A stretch of 64,000 bases of DNA, from positions 248,001 to 312,000 of the forward strand of contig CAVPYN010000017.1 of assembly GCA_963709995.1 (NCBI GenBank), read 5' to 3'. The notes under the pieces were generated by a model, which worked only from the letters and a program-made list of their open reading frames with translations, was not told the origin of the DNA and made no database searches. Both the position numbers and the translations under genes were made by a program. This DNA comes from JAUIIK01 sp963709995. Its GTDB lineage: Bacteria > Chloroflexota > Chloroflexia > Thermomicrobiales > CFX8. Of the stretch, positions 54,266-62,408 are shown piece by piece (positions within the stretch are counted from its first letter, which is position 1; every line of letters starts with the position of its first letter).

Positions 54266-54865
54266 ATGAGCGCAGACACCCCCGCGATTCCGGGCTATCG
54301 GTATGGAGACCCCTCCCTACCCGCAGCGATGTTGTCAGCGGCAGAGTTCGAGCAGCTGAAAGCCGCGATGCTGTTTGGTGAGGATGATTTCGTCGCGCTA
54401 CAGGAAGCAGGCGAGATTCTTGTGCCGCAAACAGATGACATATTGGATGTCTGGTATGGCTTCGTCGGTTCCAACGACTTCCTGTTGAACTACTTCTCGC
54501 GGCCGGATGGCCCGAGCGCCGGGTACCTGGAGCGGGTACGAGCGCGCTTCGGCCAGTGGATCGCCGATACCTGCCGTGCAGACTACGACGACGCCTGGCT
54601 CGCGTATCAGGATGAGATCGGCCGGCGCCACTACGCCGCCAAGAACGAAGCTGATAGCGAAGCCGCCTCCGGGACTCCGGCGATCATCCACTTCCGATAC
54701 GTCAATGCCTTGATCTATCCGATCTACGCGACTGTCCGCCCGTTCCTCGAAAATGGCAGCAACGACCCGGCAAAGGTCGAGCGCATGCACCAGGCCTGGC
54801 TCAAATCGGTCTTGTTGCAAGTAACGCTCTGGGCACGCCCTTATACTCTGGATGGTGCCTGGTAG
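54266..54865 (+). CDS. Protoglobin-like heme protein
   Basis: 199 residues with the single-domain protoglobin pattern: IPGYRYGDPSL at the N-terminus, DILDVWYGFVGSNDFLLNYFSRPDGPSAGYLERVRARFGQWI, and the proximal histidine H122 in YQDEIGRRHYAAKNEAD; W63 and Y64 occupy the position of the distal gating pair. Members bind O2, CO and NO. Start has AAGGAGG eight bases upstream. Separate from the terminator of nrdJ; 62 bp before the MarR gene and likely co-transcribed with it. Confidence 0.9.
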   Translation: MSADTPAIPGYRYGDPSLPAAMLSAAEFEQLKAAMLFGEDDFVALQEAGEILVPQTDDILDVWYGFVGSNDFLLNYFSRPDGPSAGYLERVRARFGQWIADTCRADYDDAWLAYQDEIGRRHYAAKNEADSEAASGTPAIIHFRYVNALIYPIYATVRPFLENGSNDPAKVERMHQAWLKSVLLQVTLWARPYTLDGAW

Positions 54866-54927
54866 CTCGTAGCATCCAAGAACTACCGGTGTGATTGACG
54901 TAAGCGACGGAGAGGAGCACTGCATCG

Positions 54928-55533
54928 ATGGACCGACTGACGATGGCGTTGCTCCGAATCGGCCAGGCTACGCGCGTGGTCGGGTTGCAGGAGGCGCGTG
55001 AGGTCGGACTTACGCCGGTCCAGGCGCAGACACTCCTCTTCGTCAAGAACACCAAGAGCTTCGCTACCACGATTGGCCAGCTGGCGGCTCACCTCGGCGC
55101 GACGCACGTCAGCGCCGTCGGGGTGGTTAGCGGGCTCGTCGATCGTGGGCTGCTGGTTCGGGAGACCGCGGCGCACGATCGACGGGTGACGCTCCTCCGG
55201 TTGACGCCGAAGGGGGAAGCCGCTGCATTGAGGCTCGCACGCTGGGGGCATCTCCTCAGCGATGCGCTCTCCGATCTCACGGATGAAGAACGCGCGGCCC
55301 TTGAGCGGGGGCTCGGCGGAATCGTCTGGAGCCTGCGAGCCGCTGGCCACCTGAGCGTTGCCGAGCCCTGCCGGGGATGCATCCACTTCAAGGAATCCGC
55401 AGCCCCGGACAGCAAAGAACCGCATTATTGCGAGCTGATCGAAATCTTTCTCTCTGAAGGAGAGGCCCTGAAGGACTGTCCCGACCACACACACCCGGGA
55501 CATGTCAGCGAAGAGGTTTCGATCCTCGATTGA
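54928..55533 (+). CDS. MarR-family regulator with four-cysteine C-terminal extension
   Basis: 201 residues. Residues ~25-95 are the winged helix: recognition helix around LAAHLGATHVSAVGVVSGLVDRGLLVRE and wing DRRVTLLRLTPKGE. After a long helix the C-terminus carries C148-x2-C151-x16-C168-x15-C184 (CRGCIHF…HYCELIE…LKDCPDH), enough for a [4Fe-4S] or Zn site. A metal or cluster there could make DNA binding respond to NO, O2 or redox state. It follows the protoglobin and a palindrome, so autoregulation of the pair is a reasonable guess. Confidence 0.83.
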   Translation: MDRLTMALLRIGQATRVVGLQEAREVGLTPVQAQTLLFVKNTKSFATTIGQLAAHLGATHVSAVGVVSGLVDRGLLVRETAAHDRRVTLLRLTPKGEAAALRLARWGHLLSDALSDLTDEERAALERGLGGIVWSLRAAGHLSVAEPCRGCIHFKESAAPDSKEPHYCELIEIFLSEGEALKDCPDHTHPGHVSEEVSILD

Positions 55534-55850
55534 TGCGACCATCTGGAGTTGAGCTACTCGGCCATCTCGCCCCCAGCGACATCGACGCCCAACCCAGTGT
55601 AATGTATGCAGCAAGGGCCTCGGCTGTTCCCTAAGTTTCACGTGCGTAAGTGGAGCGTGCACCCGGTCGATGATCGGGTTCTGTCTGGTCTTCAGCGCAA
55701 AGCCTTGAAGCTGTCTCTGGGTGCTCGCGAGTCTATCTGGCTTCACAGATGGCCTCCGCGAGCGAGCGCAGCGAGGAAATGTGCTGCTCATTACACCGGA
55801 TGACCTCTATGCGCTGGGCGACGGGCTTGAACCTGTCTGAGCAGTGTGAA
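55534..55850. other. Gap without a recognisable gene
   Basis: About 317 bp between the MarR gene and a convergent nucleotidyltransferase. Short frames occur on both strands but none is convincing. No tRNA or terminator found. Confidence 0.35.
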
Positions 55851-56567
55851 TCACCGACCCGCTGCCAGCCGCGCCTGTCTCCTTGCGTCAGTGAGTATTG
55901 CCGCGATCGCGGCCTTCTGGCCGCTGCCAGCCACATCAACCAACGAGCGCAGAGCTTTGTCCAGATCATCAAGATCACGAATCGAGTTTGATGCGTGGAG
56001 CCTCGACCTACAGGTGGCATAAAAGCGCTCATACTCTCGATTGAGGAAGACGATGAAGTCGCCATCGCCCCTCAACACCTTCTTGATCCCGATGAACGAC
56101 ATGCAGATCAGGAAGTCGATGCGTTCGCGTCGGTCCTCGGTGACTAGGGCGTCCTTGTCGAGCGTCCACGGGCCACGCGGAAGCGCCTGGCTACCCGAGA
56201 GATGACGGGCTTCCGGGAGGATGACGCTCGTCGACTCCGACGCAAGATAGTAGTCACACTGAATCAGGACGTCGCCGATGCAGTGGATGACCATCGTGTA
56301 GGAACCACCGAGAGGTCGGTTGCGCGGAGCTTCGTGGTGAATGAGGATATCGGCGATACTGCCGAAGATCTCGAAACGGCGTGCGACCAGGGCGTGAATC
56401 TTGTCGTCGGGGACTGTGATCCAGAGATCGATGTCGCTCAGGTGGTCGCCGTCTCTACGCGCCAGCGAGCCGAAGAGATGTATGGCAGTCGCAGATTCGG
56501 CCTGAAACTGGCGGACGGCACGGTTCAGAAGTTCGTCCCGTTCTGCGATCACGATAGTGCTTTCCAA
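55851..56567 (-). CDS. Nucleotidyltransferase domain protein
   Basis: 238 residues. NTase core: IHLFGSLARRDGDHLSDIDLWI (GS-x(n)-DID motif, catalytic Asp pair) followed by a helical C-terminal half. Relatives include aminoglycoside nucleotidyltransferases and MNT-type antitoxin/toxin components; a HEPN partner is not visible here. Not assignable to one role. It lies 31 bp after the MFS gene on the same strand. Confidence 0.8.
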   Translation of the reverse strand: MESTIVIAERDELLNRAVRQFQAESATAIHLFGSLARRDGDHLSDIDLWITVPDDKIHALVARRFEIFGSIADILIHHEAPRNRPLGGSYTMVIHCIGDVLIQCDYYLASESTSVILPEARHLSGSQALPRGPWTLDKDALVTEDRRERIDFLICMSFIGIKKVLRGDGDFIVFLNREYERFYATCRSRLHASNSIRDLDDLDKALRSLVDVAGSGQKAAIAAILTDARRQARLAAGR

Positions 56568-56597
56568 CGTTGTTCATGTCAGCTAGGCATTCGCAGC

Positions 56598-57851
56598 TTA
56601 GACCACTTGGACGACGGACTCCCGCACCGCCAGATAGCGACGGACGAAGAGCATGGCGATGGCGAGGGGGATGATGCCGGCCATCGCGGCCAGGAGCGGA
56701 AGGGCCGGATCGACGACGTACAGAGCGCCGGCGATGAAGGGGGCGACCGCGTAACCGCCGCCGCCGAGCACTTCCAGGAACGCGAAGGCGCGCGATCGCA
56801 AGCGTCCTGGCGTCACCTCGCTGATCGCAGCGTAGATAAGGCTCCAGGAGACGAGGTAGCCGCCGCGGAAGAGGAACGCCAGCCCGAAGATCCAGAGGCT
56901 CCCGCCGAAGTAGAACAACAAGAACGCGACCGGGCACAGCAGCGTCGAAAGCAGCAGCGCGTTCCAGGGCCTGGACAGCACCTTAATGCGCGCTATCGCA
57001 ACGCCGAGGATCACGCTGCCGAGCGCGAAGACCGAGCCGAATTGGCCGATGGCGCGGATGCCGACCCCATGCACGTCCTGTAAGTAGTTGGGCACGAGTG
57101 TAAATCCGGTCGTCAAGACGAGCAGCAGGGCCATGAAGATGCCGCAAACAATGAGAATCGGCCGGTAGGAGAGCACTTCGCGGTAGCCCCCGCTCCTCTC
57201 GTCGGTAGCGGATAGCTCGACCGGCCGCAAGCGCGTGAAGAACAGCACCGAGACGGCCCCCGCGGCGGCGGCAGCGAAAAAGATCGCCCGCAGCGCAACT
57301 CCGTCAGCAAGCGGGCCGGCCAGCAGCGGCGAGATGATCAACGCAGCGCTGGGTCCAACGGTATAGATCAAGGTGAAGGCGCGCGTGCGCGTCGCGTCGT
57401 CGGAGGAGTCGGCAATCGCCTTCGAGATGACCGGAAACGAAACGTTCCCGATCGACATGATCAGAATAGCTGGCAGCAGTTGCCACCACTCCTGTGCAAG
57501 GCCATACAACACGAGCCCGAGCACGGTCATGCTGCGCCCACCAACAATCAACGTGCGCATCGGAATGCGGTCGGCGATCCAGCCGGCGGGCGCGAGGAAG
57601 AGAAGACGCACCAGCCCCTGGATGCCGATGACGACGCCGACCAGGCCCGGCGACGCGCCGAGCGACTCGATGTAAAGGGGGTTGAGCGTCTGGTAGAAGC
57701 CGACCGACAGCTCATTGAAGAGCATCGCCCAGAAGATGACGGTGTTGGTATGAGCCAGTCCGAGACCGGGCCTGTGCAGGCGCCGCTCGCTGATGGGACG
57801 CCTGGCCACCCTGCGGCGTCGACTTGTTTTTTCGGACTCTGCCACGCTCAC
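56598..57851 (-). CDS. MFS transporter
   Basis: About 417 residues from the GTG at 57851 (or the GTG two codons later); the open frame extends to 58154 but the extra N-terminal ~100 residues look non-coding. Twelve helices with an RIPMRTLIVGGRSM-type loop and a central hydrophilic loop (RLRPVELSATDERSGGY). General architecture like the MFS gene at 9.3-10.7 kb (LFNELSVGFYQTLNPLYIESLGASPGLVGVVIGIQG). Substrate unknown. Confidence 0.85.
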   Translation of the reverse strand: MSVAESEKTSRRRRVARRPISERRLHRPGLGLAHTNTVIFWAMLFNELSVGFYQTLNPLYIESLGASPGLVGVVIGIQGLVRLLFLAPAGWIADRIPMRTLIVGGRSMTVLGLVLYGLAQEWWQLLPAILIMSIGNVSFPVISKAIADSSDDATRTRAFTLIYTVGPSAALIISPLLAGPLADGVALRAIFFAAAAAGAVSVLFFTRLRPVELSATDERSGGYREVLSYRPILIVCGIFMALLLVLTTGFTLVPNYLQDVHGVGIRAIGQFGSVFALGSVILGVAIARIKVLSRPWNALLLSTLLCPVAFLLFYFGGSLWIFGLAFLFRGGYLVSWSLIYAAISEVTPGRLRSRAFAFLEVLGGGGYAVAPFIAGALYVVDPALPLLAAMAGIIPLAIAMLFVRRYLAVRESVVQVV

Positions 57852-57964
57852 CCCACATCGGGCAAACAAAAGGGTCGCGCCAGGAGTGGCGCGGTGAACT
57901 GTAGCAAGTACGAACCTACTGATGGACGATTTCCACGGAGCCAGGAGCGTCCTCTGATACGCTG

Positions 57965-57996
57965 AAGAGGCTTCCGGCAATAGCCGGAAGCCTCTT
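57965..57996. terminator. Strong bidirectional terminator
   Basis: AAGAGGCTTCCGGC (57965-57978) and GCCGGAAGCCTCTT (57983-57996) form a perfect 14-bp stem with an AATA loop. It separates the cupin gene from the MFS gene on the same strand. Confidence 0.85.
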
Positions 57997-58035
57997 GAAC
58001 AATCACCCACCTGTGCGTGGTAAGCAGGGCTCGGA

Positions 58036-58533
58036 TCAGGCTGCGGAAGGCGGGAGCATCTCGATGCCGTATTTGACACATGCAGCCATGACCCGGTCGA
58101 AGCCTGGCGGGCCATCCGGAGCGCCAGGGTTGAGTGGGTCATCAACAGGGACACCGGCTTCGGCGAAGAAATGCTCGTGGACGCCGCCAGGCATCGTCAT
58201 CACAAGTGTCCGGCCGGCCGTCTCGCCGATGATCCGAAATCCATGCGGGGTGCCGCGGATAATCCGCGCATAATCACCCGGGCCAAGCCGGTGTTCCTCG
58301 TTACCGATCTTGAAGATGTACTGCCCTTCGAGCACGTAGAACGTTTCGTCGTCGTTGTGTTCGATGTGCGGCGGCACGCCAGTTCCCGGTGGTGTGCGGA
58401 CTTCGAACATCGCGTACGCGCCACCGGTGTCTTCGCCAGTCGCGATGAACGTCACAATGTCGCTAATCACCCGGTAGCTCTTGCCGGCGTTGGCCTTGAC
58501 TGTTCCGGGTAGAACCTGCTGCTGGAGCACCAT
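58036..58533 (-). CDS. Cupin domain protein
   Basis: 165 residues from the start with AAAGGAGGT five bases upstream (58533); the open frame extends to 58575. The cupin metal motif is PPHIEHNDDETFYVLEGQYIFKIG (H-x-H-x…E), then PGDYARIIRGTPHGF for the second motif. Small, single domain; could be an oxygenase-like or sensing cupin. It is transcribed divergently from a TetR gene across a shared operator. Confidence 0.85.
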   Translation of the reverse strand: MVLQQQVLPGTVKANAGKSYRVISDIVTFIATGEDTGGAYAMFEVRTPPGTGVPPHIEHNDDETFYVLEGQYIFKIGNEEHRLGPGDYARIIRGTPHGFRIIGETAGRTLVMTMPGGVHEHFFAEAGVPVDDPLNPGAPDGPPGFDRVMAACVKYGIEMLPPSAA

Positions 58534-58563
58534 TTCAACCTCCTTTGGTTGATAATAAGACCG

Positions 58564-58591
58564 TTGTCTCACCATGAGACTATGGTATCAT
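58564..58591. promoter_or_regulatory. TetR promoter and inverted-repeat operator
   Basis: TTGTCT (58564-58569) and TATCAT (58586-58591), 16 bp apart, with the ATG six bases past the -10 and no ribosome binding site: a leaderless-type promoter. GTCTCA-CCA-TGAGAC (58566-58580) overlaps the -35 and is a candidate operator. On the other strand a TATTAT (about 58548-58553) can serve the cupin gene. Confidence 0.5.
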
Positions 58592-58597
58592 AAAGCT

Positions 58598-59212
58598 ATG
58601 AAAACCAGCTGTCAAGAGGGTCGTATCAACCAAAAGCGAAGAACCCGGGCAACGCTCCTCGCGGCGGCCACAACGCTGGTCGAAGCCGGCGAAGTGCCGA
58701 CGATCCCGGAGGTGGCCGACGCCGCTGGCATCTCGCGCGCAACGGCATACCGCTACTTCTCCAATCAGGAAGCGATGCTGCTCGAAGCGATGCTCGAACG
58801 AGCCATGCCGGAGATCGACCAGATTGTCCGCGGTTGGAACGAGTCCGACGGCGCTGTGGCGCGTCTCGATCAGCTAGTCCGGACCATCCTGGAAGTCGTC
58901 ATCGAATATGACGCCAGCTTTCGAGCGATGTTGCGCGCCTCGCTCGATCCCGACGCCACCCGGGATCGTATCCGCAGGGGCGGCCGGATTCACTGGCTTG
59001 AACAGGCGTTGCATCCGGTCCGCGCCCAGTTCACAACTGGGGAGTTTGACCGGCTGCTCAATGCTCTGACACCGTATGCTGGGATCGAAGCCGTGATCGT
59101 CCTTTGCGACATCGCCAGCCTCACGCCGCAACAAGCCGTCGAAACCGCGTGCTGGGCGAGCACAACACTGTTGCAGTCGGCGTTATCGGGTATCGGGGAT
59201 CGGTCTGCGTGA
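58598..59212 (+). CDS. TetR family transcriptional regulator
   Basis: About 204 residues from the ATG six bases after the -10. N-terminal HTH: RATLLAAATTLVEAGEVPTIPEVADAAGISRATAYRYFSNQEAMLLEAML. The C-terminal ligand domain is helical and shows no close signature. It is divergent from the cupin gene and probably represses it and itself. Confidence 0.9.
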   Translation: MKTSCQEGRINQKRRTRATLLAAATTLVEAGEVPTIPEVADAAGISRATAYRYFSNQEAMLLEAMLERAMPEIDQIVRGWNESDGAVARLDQLVRTILEVVIEYDASFRAMLRASLDPDATRDRIRRGGRIHWLEQALHPVRAQFTTGEFDRLLNALTPYAGIEAVIVLCDIASLTPQQAVETACWASTTLLQSALSGIGDRSA

Positions 59213-59261
59213 TGAGAACGTCAGAAGACCGAACAACGCAAAAGACCAGTCTGTCCCTGGA

Positions 59262-59801
59262 TTAGCCAGCGTGCAACAGATCAGCGAGTTGTTCGGCATG
59301 ATTCCATTCATGCATCGCGTGAAGCAACAGCAAGCCACGAACTCCAAGATCGCCGAGGGCGCCGACAGGTGTTCGAGCGTCGTCCGAGATTCCCACGGCC
59401 GCCAACAGCGCCAGGGCAAGCTCGCGATCGGCGCGTTCGAGTAGTTCGTGTGTCGCCGGGCGTTCCAGCACCTGCGAGACAGGCCGGTCCTCCGGATCTC
59501 CCTGGGGATCATCTCCGGCAAGCCTGGCAAGCGCGAATTGTAGCCAGAGCATCGCGTCGCAGATGTGGCTGACGATCTCACCGGCTGACCAGACCGGATC
59601 CCCCGCGGCGTTGGGCGGTTGTGGATCAAAAGCGCTAGCCGGCAGAGCATTGATGGCATCGCGCATCGACTGTCGCGCTTGCTGAATCGATCGAATCAGA
59701 TCGTCCCTGGAGAACTCCGCCGCGGCACGCTCGATGACCAGTGAGTCGCTAGCCATGGCAGATTCCAATTCGCGCAATCGATACCGGGTTACTGGTGCCA
59801 C
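59262..59801 (-). CDS. DinB family protein
   Basis: 179 residues. DinB-type four-helix pattern with His metal ligands VSHICDAMLWL and HAMHEWNHAEQLADLL. Such proteins are often stress-related thiol transferases or hydrolases using Zn or Ni. GTG start at 59801 with AGGAGG five bases upstream. Unlike the DinB-like protein at 21.3 kb, all ligands are here. Confidence 0.85.
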   Translation of the reverse strand: MAPVTRYRLRELESAMASDSLVIERAAAEFSRDDLIRSIQQARQSMRDAINALPASAFDPQPPNAAGDPVWSAGEIVSHICDAMLWLQFALARLAGDDPQGDPEDRPVSQVLERPATHELLERADRELALALLAAVGISDDARTPVGALGDLGVRGLLLLHAMHEWNHAEQLADLLHAG

Positions 59802-59831
59802 TGCCCCTCCTGTCCCCTTCTCGCGCCAGAT

Positions 59832-60043
59832 TCAGCCTAGTTGTTTCATAGATCGCGGCAAGATCCGGAGGTTGTTGAAAAACGCTGCATCCGACAACAC
59901 CTGCAAGGTAGTGTCCATCAGCCGCCGCGCTGCACGGATCGCCTTATGCGGTTGGAGTGCGAGATCGTCGTGGCGTCCTTCTCAACCGTATATTCTCCGC
60001 GCTCGACTATGGCTTGTTCCAATGCAATCGGTTCTCTTGGCAT
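59832..60043 (-). pseudogene. Possible short gene broken by a frameshift
   Basis: A 41-residue frame starts at ATG 60043 (MPREPIALEQAIVERGEYTV) and ends at 59918. A second frame in a different phase continues from about 59990 to a TGA at 59832-59834 (LALQPHKAIRAARRLMDTTLQV, then SDAAFFNNLRI). They read as one helical protein if one indel is assumed. Nothing recognised; the rest of the 59.8-60.2 kb gap has no other feature. Confidence 0.25.
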
Positions 60044-60209
60044 CAGGGGGGCATCACGTTACTTGCGCTGTAACCACGTGCAGCACCCTGTTTGTGCGTA
60101 TCAAGAGTCACCTGGATAGGATAGGCTGCATTCGCTGAACCAGACGCGGAAATGTATCGTACCCCCCATTGACGGCAGCTACTACCGGCACGGACAGGAG
60201 CATAACCGA

Positions 60210-60956
60210 ATGGGCGAACTGATCGGGCTCGCGGCGAGGAACAACATCTTTCAGAGCGAAGCCGTTCTGGCGGCACTTGGCTCGACGGGGTCGTTCACCG
60301 ATCATTTCTGGACCAATCAGCACACCTTCGACGTTCCGTACGCCAATGGCGCGACGCTCGGCGCGGTTGCGGACATCCAGCAACACTACACGGCAATCGA
60401 ACACCTCACCGCTTCTCGTCCTCTGGAGGTCCCAACGTTTATCATGGACTCGTGGGCGGCACTCGATCTATCGGAACTGGGATATCGCGTTCGGCTATCC
60501 GACGGGTGGTTCGTCCGGGCAGGACCGCCTTTGCGAGGCGTTGACGACACGTGTTTCGAGGTTGAGACCATCACTACTTCTAAGGGAATCGCCGAATTTG
60601 AAGCCGCGAGCGCTATCGGGTTTGGAGGCGCCCCTCCCGACACATCCGGTCACACCTATCCCGCTGCGCTCCTATCCGACGAGCGCTTCACATTCTCTGG
60701 CCTCCGGGTGGACGGCATACTCGCGTCGGGCGTCTTCCTGTTTGAAGATCCAGCCTGTGTCGGAGTCTTCACCTTCTTCACCCTGCCTGCCTATCGTGGT
60801 CGAGGACTGGGGTCCAGTGTCTTGCGCCATGCCTTGTCTCATGCCCCGAACCTCCCGCTCGCAACCAACCCATCGTCGATGTCACGTGGCATCTTCGAAC
60901 GGCTGAACTTCCAGGCCGCCGGAGAACGGCGTATCTGGGTTCGAAATCGTGGATGA
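60210..60956 (+). CDS. GNAT family N-acetyltransferase
   Basis: 248 residues. The acetyl-CoA-binding motif A is near the C-terminus: VGVFTFFTLPAYRGRGLGSSVLRHAL (R/Q-x-x-G-x-G/A), then NPSSMSRGIFERLNF. The N-terminal half is an extension with no clear family pattern. Start has AGGAG seven to eight bases upstream. Acceptor unknown. Confidence 0.82.
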   Translation: MGELIGLAARNNIFQSEAVLAALGSTGSFTDHFWTNQHTFDVPYANGATLGAVADIQQHYTAIEHLTASRPLEVPTFIMDSWAALDLSELGYRVRLSDGWFVRAGPPLRGVDDTCFEVETITTSKGIAEFEAASAIGFGGAPPDTSGHTYPAALLSDERFTFSGLRVDGILASGVFLFEDPACVGVFTFFTLPAYRGRGLGSSVLRHALSHAPNLPLATNPSSMSRGIFERLNFQAAGERRIWVRNRG

Positions 60957-61015
60957 CACCGCTGCATAGATCGCGAAACTTCTGCTCTTACGCGAAGTTA
61001 GCCTAAGTAGCGACT

Positions 61016-61045
61016 TTGAATTCTTCATTGTGGCTGCATTATACT
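61016..61045 (+). promoter_or_regulatory. Probable promoter of the cmr operon
   Basis: TTGAAT (61016-61021) and TATACT (61040-61045) with an 18-bp spacer, about 45 bp before the cmr1 ATG. Confidence 0.5.
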
Positions 61046-61088
61046 GTCCAGGAGATTCTTGAAAACCGAACCGCCAGTTGGAGGAACC

Positions 61089-62408
61089 ATGCCTCGACGT
61101 CTTCCAGTCGCGTCCCCACCGCCGCTCCCTGAGCGATCGGGACGTGGTAAACCGTTGCTCGATCTTGAGATTTCCGTGGTCACCCCGCTATTCGGCGGGA
61201 GCCCAACCGCCGGTGTCGTCGATCCGGAACGTCCTATCACCGGCCAAACGGTTCGTGGCCACCTGCGTTTCTGGTGGCGGGCCTGTAATGCGTCGCGCTT
61301 CACGACAGCGGAGGAGATGTTTGCGAATGAAGCCAGACTTTGGGGCTCGGTCGGCGGCAGTGAAGAGCCAGTTCCTTCAAGTTTGAACGTGCGAGTGCGA
61401 CTCTTGGATTCCGGCAGACACGTAAATCTCCGAGAAAAGGACAATCGAAGTCGCCCAGTATGGCGTCGGGGATATCCCAGCTATGCTCTGTTTCCGTTCC
61501 AAGAGTCAAACGATAAACCGGTCGCGGACGCGTGTCTCACTGGAGTCCGCTTTCAGCTCACGGTATCGGCAGCCATGCATATCACGTCGGACCAGGCTAG
61601 CGGCCTGGTGAAGGAGATTGAATCCGCCGTCTGGGCATGGATCACCTTTGGCGGCATAGGTGCGCGTACGCGGCGAGGCTGCGGCAGCTTGTGGTGTACG
61701 GACGCTAACTTCCAGCCACCGTCTGACACGCGAAGAATCGCGTCATGGTTACAGGACAGGGCCGGACGACACGTCGCAGGAGGCTCCGGTAGTGGTCTCC
61801 AGCCTTCGCTCTCAGGCGCCCGGTTCGTCGTCGATGAGCAGACAGGCGGCCACATTGAAGCCTGGCAGGAGACCGTCTGTGTCATGGCCGATCTACGGCA
61901 AAAAACCGGATTTGCTCGAAACCCCGGACAGGGAAACCGTCCGGGCCGCAGCCGCTGGCCCGAACCGGACACCCTGCGCGACATTCTCAACATCGATGAC
62001 CGCCGCCACAAACCGGAACATCCCGCGCGACCCTCATTTCCGCGCGCAGATCTTGGACTACCAATTGTCTTCCAACAGATGCAGGGCTCCCCTACTTTAG
62101 GGCCGTCTGAAGAGTCCACGCGCATGGCGTCTCCAGTTATTCTGAAACCCCTGGCAATCGCACAAGACCGGTCCGTGCCCCTTGTGCTGGTATTGAATGC
62201 TCCGCACGTTTGGGACAACGGCACCCCAGAGCTCATGCTCAAACAGGGCCAGCGTTCGCGGAAGATTGGCCGGGACATGCTCCAACTCGGCGACAGGAGC
62301 CGCGATGTTCACCCTCTTCACAACGAACGCTACAAGGTCACAAACGCAAGGGACGCAGTGCTCGCACTCGCGGCAAGCCTCTGGAAAACACGAGTGGAGG
62401 AACTTTGA
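61089..62408 (+). CDS. cmr1: Type III-B CRISPR-Cas RAMP protein Cmr1
   Basis: 439 residues from ATG 61089 with GGAGG five bases upstream (a TTG at 61059 is possible). The RAMP signature of Cmr1 is present: ITGQTVRGHLRFWWRACN near the N-terminus and the glycine-rich FGGIGARTRRGCGSLWC in the middle (residues ~190-205). Cmr1 caps the 3' end of the effector and contacts the target RNA. Its stop overlaps the ATG of cas10 (ATGA). No CRISPR array in the window; the operon runs off the right edge. Confidence 0.93.
   Translation: MPRRLPVASPPPLPERSGRGKPLLDLEISVVTPLFGGSPTAGVVDPERPITGQTVRGHLRFWWRACNASRFTTAEEMFANEARLWGSVGGSEEPVPSSLNVRVRLLDSGRHVNLREKDNRSRPVWRRGYPSYALFPFQESNDKPVADACLTGVRFQLTVSAAMHITSDQASGLVKEIESAVWAWITFGGIGARTRRGCGSLWCTDANFQPPSDTRRIASWLQDRAGRHVAGGSGSGLQPSLSGARFVVDEQTGGHIEAWQETVCVMADLRQKTGFARNPGQGNRPGRSRWPEPDTLRDILNIDDRRHKPEHPARPSFPRADLGLPIVFQQMQGSPTLGPSEESTRMASPVILKPLAIAQDRSVPLVLVLNAPHVWDNGTPELMLKQGQRSRKIGRDMLQLGDRSRDVHPLHNERYKVTNARDAVLALAASLWKTRVEEL

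Noticed and set aside
55534..55850. Short + strand frames, including one ending near 55803
   Set aside because: They cross non-coding sequence, have poor composition and no ribosome binding site.
59832..59990. A frame I first took for an IS remnant
   Set aside because: It does not show a transposase motif, and no inverted terminal repeats or target duplications are present.
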